This document shows, in pieces, positions 36,748 through 45,673 of a stretch of DNA of 64,000 nt. How positions within the stretch are numbered: the stretch's first letter is position 1; each line of letters starts with the position of its first letter. The notes under the pieces were generated by a model. The model was not told the origin of the DNA and did not search any database. It was given only the letters and a program-made list of their open reading frames with translations. Source of the stretch: CAWCBG01 sp963793845. Its GTDB lineage: Bacteria > Acidobacteriota > Terriglobia > Terriglobales > Acidobacteriaceae. The translations under genes were made by a program, and so were the position numbers. The stretch spans positions 558,001 through 622,000 of the forward strand of contig CAWCBG010000014.1 in NCBI GenBank assembly GCA_963793845.1, given 5' to 3'.

Positions 36748-36891
36748 GCGTTCGATCTTAGTGCAAACGGTTCAGGGATGGGACAGTTGCACAAGTTTAG
36801 GTGCTGAAACGCAGCGGGCTCGCAACACAGGAGCGTATCCTATGAAGTTTGCCGTCAAAGCACTTGTGGTTTGCCGTTCGCCAGGAGATCT

Positions 36892-39048
36892 ATGATTCGC
36901 CAATTATCTATATGGTTCCTATTCACTCTTGCCTGCTCATATGCGTTCGCCCAGCATCCGCTGTCGCCTGCCGAGGCGGGACAGCAGTCTAAGCCCGGAA
37001 TCGCGACTCCTGCCCCAATTGAGCAGGCGCCCCCGAAGAAGTCTCCTCCAACCACGTCGGCCGAGGCGAAGCCGGCCGAACTGATGGGGCTGGACGTGAA
37101 GCTGATGGACAAGTCGGTGAACCCCTGCGTGGATTTCTACCAGTACTCGTGTGGCGGATGGGACAAGCAGAATCCGATTCCCCCTGACCGCGCCGCGTGG
37201 GGCCGCGATTCGGAGCTGGCTGACAAGAATCTCGAGATCCTGCGCACCATCCTGGAGCAGGCGACTGTGAACAGCCCGAACCGTAGCGCCGTCGACCAGA
37301 AGATCGGCGACCAGTACGCCGCATGTATGGACGAACCCAAAATCGAAACACTTGGCGCCGCGCCGCTGAAGCCGCAGCTTGACAGCATCGCTGCCATCGC
37401 CACCCGGCAGCAACTCGCCGCCGAAATCGCCCGTCTGCACAACGCGACTGCTCCCTTACATGAATACGGCGGCATGGTGATGTTCCGCTTCAGCTCCGAC
37501 CAGGACTTCAAGGACGCCAGCTCCGAGATCGCCGAAGCCGATCAGGCTGGACTGGGACTCCCCGAACGCGATTACTATTTCCGCGACGACGCCAAGAGCA
37601 AAGAGCTGCGCGAGCAATATGAAAAGCATGTGGCCAACATGTTCGTCCTTCTAGGCGAGTCGCCCGAGCAGGCTGCGGCGGACGCCAAGACGGTTATGCG
37701 CATCGAGACCGCCCTGGCCAAGGGCTCGCTCGATGTAGTGGCGCGCCGCGATCCTACCAAGCTCTACCACATGATGACCATGCAGGAGCTGGAGGCGCTC
37801 ACTCCCAGCTTCGACTGGAGCACTTATCTCCAGGGGGTGAACATGCCGCCGGTGCAGAAGCTCAACGTCGCCGTGCCCGAGTTCTTCAGCAACCTGGAAA
37901 AGCTGCTGAGGGAAGAATCCATCGAGAACTGGCAGACCTATTTGCGCTGGCATGCGGCGCATGACATGGCTCCGTATCTGTCGTCGAACTTCGTGAACGA
38001 GAATTTCGACTTCTTTGCCCGTAAAATGCAGGGTACCGAGCAACTGCGCCCACGCTGGAAGCGCTGTGTGAGTTACGTCGATCGTGACCTGGGCGAAGCG
38101 CTTGGCCAGGCCTACGTCAAAGAGGCGTTCCCTCCGGCCAGCAAGGAGCGCACCCTGAAGATGGTGCGCGACATCGAGAATGCCATGGCGCAGGACATTC
38201 AGTCGCTCGACTGGATGTCGGATACGACCAAGCAGAAGGCCCTGGAGAAGCTGCACACCGTCGCCAACAAGATTGGCTATCCCGACAAGTGGCGCGACTA
38301 CAGCAATCTTGAGATCGTGCGCGGCGAGTTCGCGGCCAACGTGATCCGTGCACAGACTTTCGAGAATCAGCGCGAGCTGGCGAAGATCGGCAAGCCGGTC
38401 GACCGCGGCGAGTGGGGCATGACGCCGCCGACCGTCAACGCTTACTACAATCCCCAGATGAACGACATCAACTTCCCAGCCGGAATCCTGCAACCTCCTT
38501 ACTACGATCCTAAGGCGGACGATGCTGTGAACTACGGCGACGCCGGTGGCGTGATTGGCCACGAGCTGACCCACGGCTTCGACGATGAAGGCCGCCAGTT
38601 CGACGCCATGGGTAATCTCAACGACTGGTGGACGGAGCAGGATGCCAAGGCGTTCGACGAGCGCACCCAGTGCGTGGTCAAGGAATACGACCAGTTCACC
38701 GCGACCGGCGACGTGAAGGTCAACGGCAAGCTCACGCTGGGAGAGAACGTGGCCGATATTGGCGGTCTGCGATTGGCGTTCATGGCTTACATGACGTCAC
38801 TGAACGGCAAGGCGGGTCCAAAGGGGGATGGCATGTCGGCTGACCAGCGCTTCTTCGTGAGCTATGGTCAGGGCTGGTGCGAGAATGATCGGCCGGACTT
38901 CTTGCGCATGCTGGCGCAGACCAATCCGCACTCCCCAACCAAGTGGCGGGTGAACGGTGTCGTTTCAAACCTGCCGGAATTCCAGAAGGCCTTCGGCTGC
39001 AAGGCCGGCCAGCCGATGGTGCGGGCAAACGCATGCCGGGTGTGGTGA
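36892..39048 (+). CDS. M13-family (neprilysin/PepO) zinc metallopeptidase
   Basis: A 718-residue exported peptidase. ATG after AGGAGATCT; signal peptide MIRQLSIWFLFTLACSYAFAQ. The mature N-terminus has a Pro-rich linker, then 'CVDFYQYSCGGWDKQNPIP', typical of M13. The catalytic centre is VIGHELTHGFDDEGRQFD (HExxH) with ENVADIGGLR giving the third ligand; NAYYNPQMNDINFPAGILQPP is the substrate-side motif. It ends CRVW, the usual M13 C-terminus. Acidobacteria typically code many of these secreted oligopeptidases. Confidence 0.96.
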   Translation: MIRQLSIWFLFTLACSYAFAQHPLSPAEAGQQSKPGIATPAPIEQAPPKKSPPTTSAEAKPAELMGLDVKLMDKSVNPCVDFYQYSCGGWDKQNPIPPDRAAWGRDSELADKNLEILRTILEQATVNSPNRSAVDQKIGDQYAACMDEPKIETLGAAPLKPQLDSIAAIATRQQLAAEIARLHNATAPLHEYGGMVMFRFSSDQDFKDASSEIAEADQAGLGLPERDYYFRDDAKSKELREQYEKHVANMFVLLGESPEQAAADAKTVMRIETALAKGSLDVVARRDPTKLYHMMTMQELEALTPSFDWSTYLQGVNMPPVQKLNVAVPEFFSNLEKLLREESIENWQTYLRWHAAHDMAPYLSSNFVNENFDFFARKMQGTEQLRPRWKRCVSYVDRDLGEALGQAYVKEAFPPASKERTLKMVRDIENAMAQDIQSLDWMSDTTKQKALEKLHTVANKIGYPDKWRDYSNLEIVRGEFAANVIRAQTFENQRELAKIGKPVDRGEWGMTPPTVNAYYNPQMNDINFPAGILQPPYYDPKADDAVNYGDAGGVIGHELTHGFDDEGRQFDAMGNLNDWWTEQDAKAFDERTQCVVKEYDQFTATGDVKVNGKLTLGENVADIGGLRLAFMAYMTSLNGKAGPKGDGMSADQRFFVSYGQGWCENDRPDFLRMLAQTNPHSPTKWRVNGVVSNLPEFQKAFGCKAGQPMVRANACRVW

Positions 39049-39214
39049 AGGAGCCGATTAGCGACTAAGGCCAAATAGCGGCGGCCGCGTGCTTCGCTGG
39101 AAGTGCGAACGTTCGATATGGTTTCCGTGAATTGTGAGCCCTACGGGATTCAAACGGGGAAGTCGGGCCTGCAGGGCTCCCCGTATCCAAGTTGCCGAGG
39201 CTCTAAAGTGCTGC

Positions 39215-39952
39215 CTAAAAACTGGAGCCGAACCGCACCAGAGCCACAACAAGGAATAAGGCTTCGGCGGCGGCCAGGGAAATCCAGATCTTGCGGCGGA
39301 AGCGGGAGCGGGCTAGGTCGCGCTTGAACTGCAGTTGTGCGGCTAGCAGTGTGGGATTCGCTTTCCGGGCGACAACCGGTGCCGGGGCTGACGGCGATGT
39401 CAGCTGCCATGTGGCGGTGGGTTCCCGGGGAGTGTCGGGCAGGAAGACCTTGGGAGAATCCAGCAAATTCGACCAGTCCAGAACCTGAAGAGTCGCCTCA
39501 CTGCCAAAGCCGGCCACCGGATGGGCTGTAAGGTGTAGTGGTGGCAGTTTGACCGGCGATAAGCGCTCGCGTAGCGAGCCCAGCAGGGAATCCCACCATC
39601 CCCGGGCCAGCGAATCGCCCAGCAGTTCTCCAATATCGACCGGGCGCGAGGAGAGCTGCAACGGCGGCAAGAGCTGCGGTGAGATGACCTCGCCGAGATT
39701 GGAAAAAACGGTGCGGTACCACGGCAGATCGAGCAGGTCACCGAACAGGATTCCTACGTCCACCGGTTCAGATGTCAGCTCGAGGGGTGGTAGTCGCTCG
39801 GGAGCAACGCGCTCCAGAATGCCGGTGAGCAACGAACGCCACAGAGGTGTATTTAAATCCGCGGGCGGAGCCAGGTCGAGTTCGTAATAGACATCGGATG
39901 GTCCGCAATACAAAGGACCACCTCCGACGTTAATGTCGGTATTTTCGAGCAC
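39215..39952 (-). CDS. Tail-anchored protein with three internal repeats, unknown
   Basis: A 245-residue protein with a GTG start and no signal peptide. Residues ~37-150 contain three copies of a ~41-residue repeat: a Trp-containing helix (PLWRSLLTGILERV, PWYRTVFSNLGEVI, WWDSLLGSLRERL), then LPPLxL(T/S)xxPVDxG and a GDxL segment; LPPL occurs at 54, 95 and 137. A Pro-rich spacer follows, then basic residues and one C-terminal membrane helix (~222-240, ISLAAAEALFLVVALV), so it should be anchored by its tail with the repeats in the cytoplasm. I know no family for it. It stands alone, convergent with the M13 gene. Confidence 0.7.
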   Translation of the reverse strand: MLENTDINVGGGPLYCGPSDVYYELDLAPPADLNTPLWRSLLTGILERVAPERLPPLELTSEPVDVGILFGDLLDLPWYRTVFSNLGEVISPQLLPPLQLSSRPVDIGELLGDSLARGWWDSLLGSLRERLSPVKLPPLHLTAHPVAGFGSEATLQVLDWSNLLDSPKVFLPDTPREPTATWQLTSPSAPAPVVARKANPTLLAAQLQFKRDLARSRFRRKIWISLAAAEALFLVVALVRFGSSF

Positions 39953-40048
39953 TGTGATCAGTGTAAATGACGACTCATCACTCCGCCAATTCGCTGGCCG
40001 GAGAAAGACGAACCGAGCCGGTGCATCGGTTCGTCTTCTGCCTGTGGG

Positions 40049-40570
40049 TTACTGCGCTTGTTTAACCAGGGGAATCACGGACGCGAGTTGCAGATCGATC
40101 AGCAGCGCGACGCGACGGTCGAGCTGAAAGAACATTGCTGTCTTCGTGGCGGGCACGACCTTGTTGAATATCGGGATGTACTTACCCCGCAGTTGCACGA
40201 ACGACTCATCCAGGGCGTTCGCCCGCTTCATCAGGCTGTCTGCCTGGGCGTCCGTCATTGTGTTGTAGGATTTGGCGTACTCCTTGATCAACGCGTAACG
40301 ACTGTCGCTGAGTTTGGTGGTCTCGGCGGCGTACTGATCATAGACAGGCCAGAACTTTACGGCCTCGGCGTCAGTGAGCACCATGTTGGCAGCGATAATT
40401 TGCTTCTTCTGCGACCGTACGTCTTCGCGCAGCAGTTGGATATCCTGCTCCGAAACCGTTGATGTGGCCGATGCTGCTGCCGGGGCTGCCTGTTGGGCTT
40501 GCATGGTTGCGCCCGGGAAGGCGAACAATCCCGCCAGAATCATGACCGCTACAAGACTGCTTTTAAACAT
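40049..40570 (-). CDS. Exported helical protein, unknown
   Basis: A 173-residue protein with a signal peptide (MFKSSLVAVMILAGLFAFPGATMQA) and GAGGAGAAAGAAAGC upstream. The mature part is mostly helical, with 'FWPVYDQYAAETTKLSDSRYALIKEYA' and 'MTDAQADSLMKRANALDESFVQLRGKYIPIF'. The spacing of charged residues resembles Spy/CpxP-like periplasmic proteins, although the LTxxQ motif is not strict ('LTDAEAVKFW', 'MTDAQADSL'). A chaperone-like role is possible. Conserved in Acidobacteria as far as I recall. Confidence 0.72.
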   Translation of the reverse strand: MFKSSLVAVMILAGLFAFPGATMQAQQAAPAAASATSTVSEQDIQLLREDVRSQKKQIIAANMVLTDAEAVKFWPVYDQYAAETTKLSDSRYALIKEYAKSYNTMTDAQADSLMKRANALDESFVQLRGKYIPIFNKVVPATKTAMFFQLDRRVALLIDLQLASVIPLVKQAQ

Positions 40571-40989
40571 GCTTTCTTTCTCCTCAGTTGGACTTTCGCT
40601 TTGTTATACCGCCCCTGGTGGCACTCACATCGGTGCGGTGGGACATAAATTTCCGGACATACGGTCCGCCCCTTCGGTCCATTGCTGGGATTAAGTTGCG
40701 CTTGCGGATAGAACGTCTCCCGAAGAAGGGCAGAACTCTGCAAGACGCAACCGCGCAGGTGGCGGACAGGGACCCATCTATTACCGGATATCAATAATGT
40801 AACTGACCCTGGGCAGTGTCACTAGCGAAAAGTGCAATCCGGTTCCGAATCAAGGTGTCCGACGGTCAAAGCGACACCGTAAGGTACTTTCCAGCCAAGA
40901 AACTCGGTCTTTAGCTGACTGGCTAAGCATTCTCCCCGATTGCTGAAGACCAGGTGAATTCGTAGTCTTGGCGTTCCACTGGAGGGAAG
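40571..40989. other. Intergenic stretch, nothing recognised
   Basis: 419 bases between divergent genes. The frames here are short and composition gives no support. It should contain promoters for both flanking genes; I see no convincing -35/-10 pair and no stable hairpin. Confidence 0.4.
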
Positions 40990-41994
40990 ATGCGATTCAA
41001 TCTCATACCAATTCGAACGCTCGCTGCAGTCCTGGTTTCGCTGACGGCATCGGCGGCCGCGTCTGGTGTCACCGTCAACGTCAGCTCCCCCAGCAACAAT
41101 TACAAGGGCACCTCGCCGGTGCATGTGACCGCAAAGGCCAGCAGCAACGCCGCCATCAGCGGATGGGTAGTCTATATCGACAGCCAGATCGCCTACCGTG
41201 CCGGCTGGCAGCCCTCGATTGACATAAGCATCACCATGGCGAATGGGAGCCATCAGCTAGTCGTTCGCGCCTGGGACGCGACCGGAGCATACGGCGATTC
41301 CTGGGAAAATCTGACTGTAACCGACGGTTTACCGACGCCTCCTGACAACGCTGTGCTGGTCGACCAAATTCAGAAGCGGTCAGGCTGGAACTGGTGTCAC
41401 GATAAGGGATGCGCCGGAGGCAGTGGTGAAGGCGCCTACTGGATGGCGCAGAACCAGCGCACGCCTTCCAAAACCGGAGCGAGCGCCGAGTTCTTCAATT
41501 CCGGGGTATGGGCAAACGCACTGTGGTGGAACAAGTTCGGTGCAAATGACTCGGCCCACAATTTTCTGTGGGACTTCTGGGTCTACCTGGATAGCGCATA
41601 TCTGACAGCAGCCCAGACGACGGAGTATGACGTGTTCCAGTTTGTCAACGGCTACAACTACATGATGGGAACGCAGTGCAATGTTGCCGGCGGAGTTTGG
41701 GATACCTGGAACGGGGCCTCCGGGCGCTGGATTCACAGTTCGGTTAAGTGTCCGAAGTTCAGTCCAAACACCTGGCACCACATCCAGATGTATGTCACCA
41801 CGAACACCACAAAACGCCAGTACACCTATCAAACTCTGGTGGTCGATGGACAGGTCTCGCCGATGAACATTACGGGCAACGCGGCATTCACGGGCTGGAG
41901 CCATAATATCGGCGCTCAGTGGCAGTTGGACGTGAACGCGACCGGTGCCGGGTACCACCAGTGGATGGATAACGCAAAACTGTGGTTCTGGTAA
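40990..41994 (+). CDS. Secreted Ig-like plus concanavalin-type domain protein
   Basis: A 334-residue exported protein. Signal peptide ~1-25 (LAAVLVSLTASAAAS); an Ig-like/bacterial-Ig domain ~27-112 ('VSSPSNNYKGTSPVHVTAKASSNAAISGWVVYIDSQIAY... VVRAWDATGAYGDSWENLTV'); then a ~210-residue Trp-rich beta domain with GWNWCHDKGCAGG, 'NFLWDFWVYLD', 'WHHIQMYVTTN' and a WFW end, as in the concanavalin-like sandwich of secreted lectins and polysaccharide lyases. Paralogues of this layout are common in Acidobacteria. It may bind surface glycans; no catalytic residues are evident. Confidence 0.8.
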   Translation: MRFNLIPIRTLAAVLVSLTASAAASGVTVNVSSPSNNYKGTSPVHVTAKASSNAAISGWVVYIDSQIAYRAGWQPSIDISITMANGSHQLVVRAWDATGAYGDSWENLTVTDGLPTPPDNAVLVDQIQKRSGWNWCHDKGCAGGSGEGAYWMAQNQRTPSKTGASAEFFNSGVWANALWWNKFGANDSAHNFLWDFWVYLDSAYLTAAQTTEYDVFQFVNGYNYMMGTQCNVAGGVWDTWNGASGRWIHSSVKCPKFSPNTWHHIQMYVTTNTTKRQYTYQTLVVDGQVSPMNITGNAAFTGWSHNIGAQWQLDVNATGAGYHQWMDNAKLWFW

Positions 41995-42098
41995 TTTACA
42001 TTTCTTTCATACTTGGCAACCAGGGGCTCCGTTCCGGGGCCCCTTCCATTCTGTCTGGGCCTCTTTCGACTCCAAGAAAATAAACTTGTTCTCGCCCA

Positions 42099-42126
42099 TT
42101 GCAAACCTCCGGATTGTGAATATAAT
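42099..42126 (+). promoter_or_regulatory. Sigma-70-type promoter of the VWFA gene
   Basis: TTGCAA (42099-42104), 16-base spacer, TATAAT (42121-42126). It is followed by a ~200-base untranslated leader up to the AGGAGG ribosome-binding site at 42315-42320. Confidence 0.65.
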
Positions 42127-42326
42127 CGCGCCACGTTGTATTGGGTGAGGAACTCCACGACGGTGGCGGAGTTGGGGCCGCGCCGTTTCAGGTCTGGTCA
42201 GGCTTTCGGGATGAGGCTCTGGCTTCCCGTAAAGGCCAACCGGCTAAACCCGTCTCAAACGTTTGCGACGCAGGTTCCCCGTGCGAACGACAGCATAAGA
42301 AATGCGCCTCTTCAGGAGGAGCTGCC

Positions 42327-43370
42327 ATGACTGCGCGTAACGCGACGTACTGGATTCGAGCGAATATGTGCCTGCAGTTCGCAGTGTGCATGTCGATGAT
42401 GGTGTTGCTTCCTTCCGCACTGGCACAATCGCTCGACGATGCACACATCACCCCACGGCATCGCGCCGAAGTGGCTAGCGCCGGGGTCGGGGGTGCTGAT
42501 GTAGCGTTTCCAGGACTTAAGCCCAGGCCCTTACGCGTGGACGTGAATCTGGTACTGGTTCCGGTGACAGTCGTCGACTCGTTCAGCCGGCCGGTCACGG
42601 ACCTTCCGCGGCAGAATTTTGCAGTGTTTGAACGCGGAGTGCCCCAGCCAATCCAGTATTTTTCCCGCGAAGATGCGCCTATATCCGTGGCGCTGGTGCT
42701 CGACTTCAGCGGAAGCATGCGGAACAAGATCGAGTATGAACGGCAGGCGGTCGACGAATTTTTCCAGAACGCCAATCCGGATGACGATTACTACATAATT
42801 GCCGTCTCCGACCGACCGACTCTGGTGGCTTCCTCTACGCAATCGGTGAGCACAATCGAAAGCCAGCTGGCCTCGATTGAACCGAAAGGGGCTACCTCAC
42901 TGTTCGATGGAATCTATCTAGGTCTTAACCAGCTGCGCGCGGCACGTTACAAGCGGCGAGCGCTGCTGATTGTCTCCGATGGCGGCGACAATCGCAGCCG
43001 GTACACCCTTAAGGAGATTCGACACGAGGTAGCAGAGTCCGACGTCCTGACCTATTCCATCGGAATCTTCGACGACATGCCTATTCCGCTGATCAAGACG
43101 ATTGAGGAAAAAATGGGTCGGAAGTGGCTGGACGAGATTACGGCGATGACCGGAGGCCGTGATATTGCCGCCGACAACCGGAAAGCCATTCCGCAAATCG
43201 CCGCTCTCATCAGCCGGGAACTGCGCAGCCAGTACGTAATTGGTTACCGGCCAAGCGATCCCAGTCGCGATGGGAAGTGGCGTGAGATCAGTGTAAAGCT
43301 GGTCCCGGCCCAGATGCCGGGACAGCTTCGGGTCCACTACAAGCAAGGGTACGCGGCACCGGGACCGTAA
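42327..43370 (+). CDS. VWFA-related acidobacterial-type secreted protein
   Basis: A 347-residue protein with AGGAGG and ATG at 42327. Signal peptide ~13-34 ('MCLQFAVCMSMMVLLPSALAQ'), then the conserved N-part 'RVDVNLVLVPVTVVDSFSRPVTDLPRQNFAVFE' and a von Willebrand A domain ~118-345 with the metal site VLVLDFSGSM (D126, S128, S130) and LLIVSDGGDNRS. This layout matches the TIGR03436-type family that is strongly expanded in Acidobacteria. A role in adhesion or protein-protein contacts outside the cell is inferred from the fold. Single gene, convergent with scpB. Confidence 0.93.
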   Translation: MTARNATYWIRANMCLQFAVCMSMMVLLPSALAQSLDDAHITPRHRAEVASAGVGGADVAFPGLKPRPLRVDVNLVLVPVTVVDSFSRPVTDLPRQNFAVFERGVPQPIQYFSREDAPISVALVLDFSGSMRNKIEYERQAVDEFFQNANPDDDYYIIAVSDRPTLVASSTQSVSTIESQLASIEPKGATSLFDGIYLGLNQLRAARYKRRALLIVSDGGDNRSRYTLKEIRHEVAESDVLTYSIGIFDDMPIPLIKTIEEKMGRKWLDEITAMTGGRDIAADNRKAIPQIAALISRELRSQYVIGYRPSDPSRDGKWREISVKLVPAQMPGQLRVHYKQGYAAPGP

Positions 43371-43372
43371 GG

Positions 43373-44317
43373 CTACGGCTGCTGAGGCTCTGATTTCGGA
43401 GCAGTCTCCTCTACCGGAGCTTCGGTCTGCGATTCTGGTGCTGCCGGCGATTTTTCTTCAGACTCGTCCTGCGCTTCCACATTGGCGGGCGCCGCAGATT
43501 CAGCGGGACTGCTGAATAATTCGGCCTGCGGATCGCCTAGCTTCTGGAACTCTTCCAGGCTGGGCAGTTCCGCTACATCGTTGAGTCCAAAGCGCAGCAG
43601 AAACTCTTTAGTCGTCTTGTAGAGAATAGGGCGACCGATGACCTGCTTACGACCGGCCGTGGTCACCAGCTTCCTGTCGAGCAGCGTTGCGATGACGCCG
43701 GCAGAGTCTACGCCGCGGATCTCGCTGATTTCGGGCACCGTCACCGGCTGCTTGTAAGCGATCACAGCCAGGGTCTCCAACGCCTGCAGCGAGAGCCGGA
43801 TTGGCGGCTTCAGACTCCTGGCGAAGTTGACCACGACATCGTGGTGCTCGGGCTTGGTGCCCATGCGATAGCCGCCTGCCACCTGACGAATTTCCATGCC
43901 GCGGTCATCCTGAGCATACTCAGCGATTAAGGCTTCGATGATCTCGCTAATGCGTGCCTTGACCTCGTTGAGTTGCTGCTTCTCGATGGCCTGCTTCTGA
44001 GCTTTGGCGGAACCATCGGCGCTCGGCGTCTCGGCGTCGAGCAATGATGGAGCGTCGCCAGCCAATACCGATGCGGGCGCCTCCTCCGGTTCGGGCTGGT
44101 CGGTCTCGATGGTCTCATCGGGAACAAGGTCCATGTCGTCGAAGGACTCTTCCGCAGGCTGGCCATCGGAGACAGTTTCGTTCAGTGCCAGGCGGGCAGC
44201 CTCTTCCGCCCACATCTCGGCGAGCACCGCATCCTTCAGCAGCGACGCAAGCTGGTTCAGCGTAACCGGTTCTTCGGTCGCGTAGATGATGGCCTCAACT
44301 TTTGCTTTCACACTCAT
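43373..44317 (-). CDS. scpB: Segregation and condensation protein B with acidic insertion
   Basis: A 314-residue ScpB. Conserved parts: 'KVEAIIYATEEPVTLNQLASLL' (1-28), and 'ISEIIEALIAEYAQDDRGMEIRQVAGGYRMGTKPE', 'LSLQALETLAVIAYKQPVTVPEISEIRGVDSAGVI' and 'GRPILYKTTKEFLLRFGL' (~120-270), the two winged-helix domains. Between them, residues ~29-115 form an acidic, Pro/Ala-rich insertion not found in ordinary ScpB (~190 residues). The C-terminus is also extended and acidic (~45 residues). ScpB with ScpA and SMC compacts chromosomes. Its start overlaps the preceding exported-protein gene by 4 bases. Confidence 0.93.
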   Translation of the reverse strand: MSVKAKVEAIIYATEEPVTLNQLASLLKDAVLAEMWAEEAARLALNETVSDGQPAEESFDDMDLVPDETIETDQPEPEEAPASVLAGDAPSLLDAETPSADGSAKAQKQAIEKQQLNEVKARISEIIEALIAEYAQDDRGMEIRQVAGGYRMGTKPEHHDVVVNFARSLKPPIRLSLQALETLAVIAYKQPVTVPEISEIRGVDSAGVIATLLDRKLVTTAGRKQVIGRPILYKTTKEFLLRFGLNDVAELPSLEEFQKLGDPQAELFSSPAESAAPANVEAQDESEEKSPAAPESQTEAPVEETAPKSEPQQP

Positions 44318-44823
44318 TGGGTTTTTGTCGGCTTGGTAATTATTTCCTCGACCTGCTGCTCAAGAGCGGGCGTTCTGACTTGCGCGGCGCACTCGTCTTC
44401 GACGTTCTGCTTTGGTGTTTGCAGAAACAGTACGAGTTCCTTGCCGGGAGCGAAGATTTGCGGCGATAGCCCGGGTGGATGCTTCTGCACCAACCGGCTA
44501 CCCTTGATGATCTTGTACGATACCGTGATCTGGGGGCCGGAAGCGTTGTCTTGGCCAATAGAGCCTCCGCCGATACCTCCCTTGTACACCTTCAGCACGT
44601 CGTACTGGACATCCTGAATCGCGGGCAGCACTTCACTCCAGAAGCCCGGCGAGGGCCCGATCTTGATCACCTTGCCGGCGACAATCGTGAGACTTCGGTC
44701 GATGAGGTCGGGCAACTGCTTCGTACAGTTATCGCCCGCCAGGGACATTCCGGCAAATGCAACGATCGCCATGACCAGCGAGCCCGCCTTGAGCGCTACG
44801 GAGCGGCTACGATCCGTGATCAT
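44314..44823 (-). CDS. Exported small protein between scpA and scpB, unknown
   Basis: A 169-residue protein with a signal peptide (MITDRSRSVALKAGSLVMAIVAFAGMSLAG), then 'DNCTKQLPDLIDRSLTIVAGKVIKIGPSPGFWSE' and 'VQYDVLKVYKGG', the pattern of small exported beta proteins of unknown role. It overlaps scpA by 4 bases and scpB by 4 bases, so its translation is coupled to both, which is odd for an envelope protein in a chromosome-segregation operon. I do not recognise a named family. Confidence 0.75.
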   Translation of the reverse strand: MITDRSRSVALKAGSLVMAIVAFAGMSLAGDNCTKQLPDLIDRSLTIVAGKVIKIGPSPGFWSEVLPAIQDVQYDVLKVYKGGIGGGSIGQDNASGPQITVSYKIIKGSRLVQKHPPGLSPQIFAPGKELVLFLQTPKQNVEDECAAQVRTPALEQQVEEIITKPTKTQ

Positions 44824-45671
44824 TTCCAGTCGTCCCTGGCCGCCGTGCCCTCGGTCATCAGCGAATCAAAATTGGTGTGCTTCTTGATAATGATATCCCC
44901 GAAGACATGGTCTTGCCGGGCCAGCACCGCCTGTAATCGAATCAGTTCGAGAATCGCCAGGAACGAGCATACCAGCGCGCTGCGGGACTGCATGTTGCGC
45001 AGCAATTGTCTCAGACGGATGGGGCGCTCCTCCAGCGAGAGACGGCGTCGTACATACTCGATCATCTGTGAGACCGTGACGCTATCATCCTCGACGTTGA
45101 AGCTGGGCTTCTGCCGGGCGCGCTCCAGAATCTTCCCGAACGTCTTGACGAGATCGACGACATCGGCGGCCATCTCGGGCTCGGTGCCCTCCGCGTTGGC
45201 AAAGTCCTTGAGGGCCGGGTTCGACCACACCGCCTCTTCGATCTGCTGCTTCTGCAGTAGCATCTGGGCCGCAGTCTTGAAACGTTCGTGCTCGATCAGG
45301 CGATTGACCAGCTCCATGCGCGGGTCTTCGAGCTCGCCGGTAGCGTCAGGATCGCGCGGCAGCAGCATCTTTGACTTGATATGAATGAGCAGGGAAGCGG
45401 TGTAAATGAAGTCGGCGGCGACATCCACGTCAAGATTTTTGATCTGTTCGACGTAGGTCAGATACTGGGCCGTGATCTTGGCGATGGGAATGTCGTAAAT
45501 GTCGATGTCCTGCTTGCGAATAAGATCAAGCAGCAGGTCGAGCGGCCCCTCGTACACCTGACCCACGAGAACAGAAAAGGGCGATTCGTCGCCGCCCTCC
45601 TTGCGAGGCATGGCGCGAGGAGCTTCTGTCTTTTGTTCAGTGCCGGGTGCGGGTTGGTGTGTGTCGGGCAT
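44820..45671 (-). CDS. scpA: Segregation and condensation protein A
   Basis: A 283-residue kleisin. The start MPDTHQPAP follows the trpS stop by two bases; the longer frame upstream lies inside trpS. Evidence: 'GQVYEGPLDLLLDLIRKQDIDIYDIPIAKITAQYLTYVE' (N-terminal SMC-binding domain), 'DFIYTASLLIHIKSKMLLPRD', and the C-terminal winged helix 'RSALVCSFLAILELIRLQAVLARQDHVFGDI'. It links the SMC heads in the condensin-like complex with ScpB, coded 500 bases on. Confidence 0.95.
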   Translation of the reverse strand: MPDTHQPAPGTEQKTEAPRAMPRKEGGDESPFSVLVGQVYEGPLDLLLDLIRKQDIDIYDIPIAKITAQYLTYVEQIKNLDVDVAADFIYTASLLIHIKSKMLLPRDPDATGELEDPRMELVNRLIEHERFKTAAQMLLQKQQIEEAVWSNPALKDFANAEGTEPEMAADVVDLVKTFGKILERARQKPSFNVEDDSVTVSQMIEYVRRRLSLEERPIRLRQLLRNMQSRSALVCSFLAILELIRLQAVLARQDHVFGDIIIKKHTNFDSLMTEGTAARDDWK

Positions 45672-45673
45672 GT

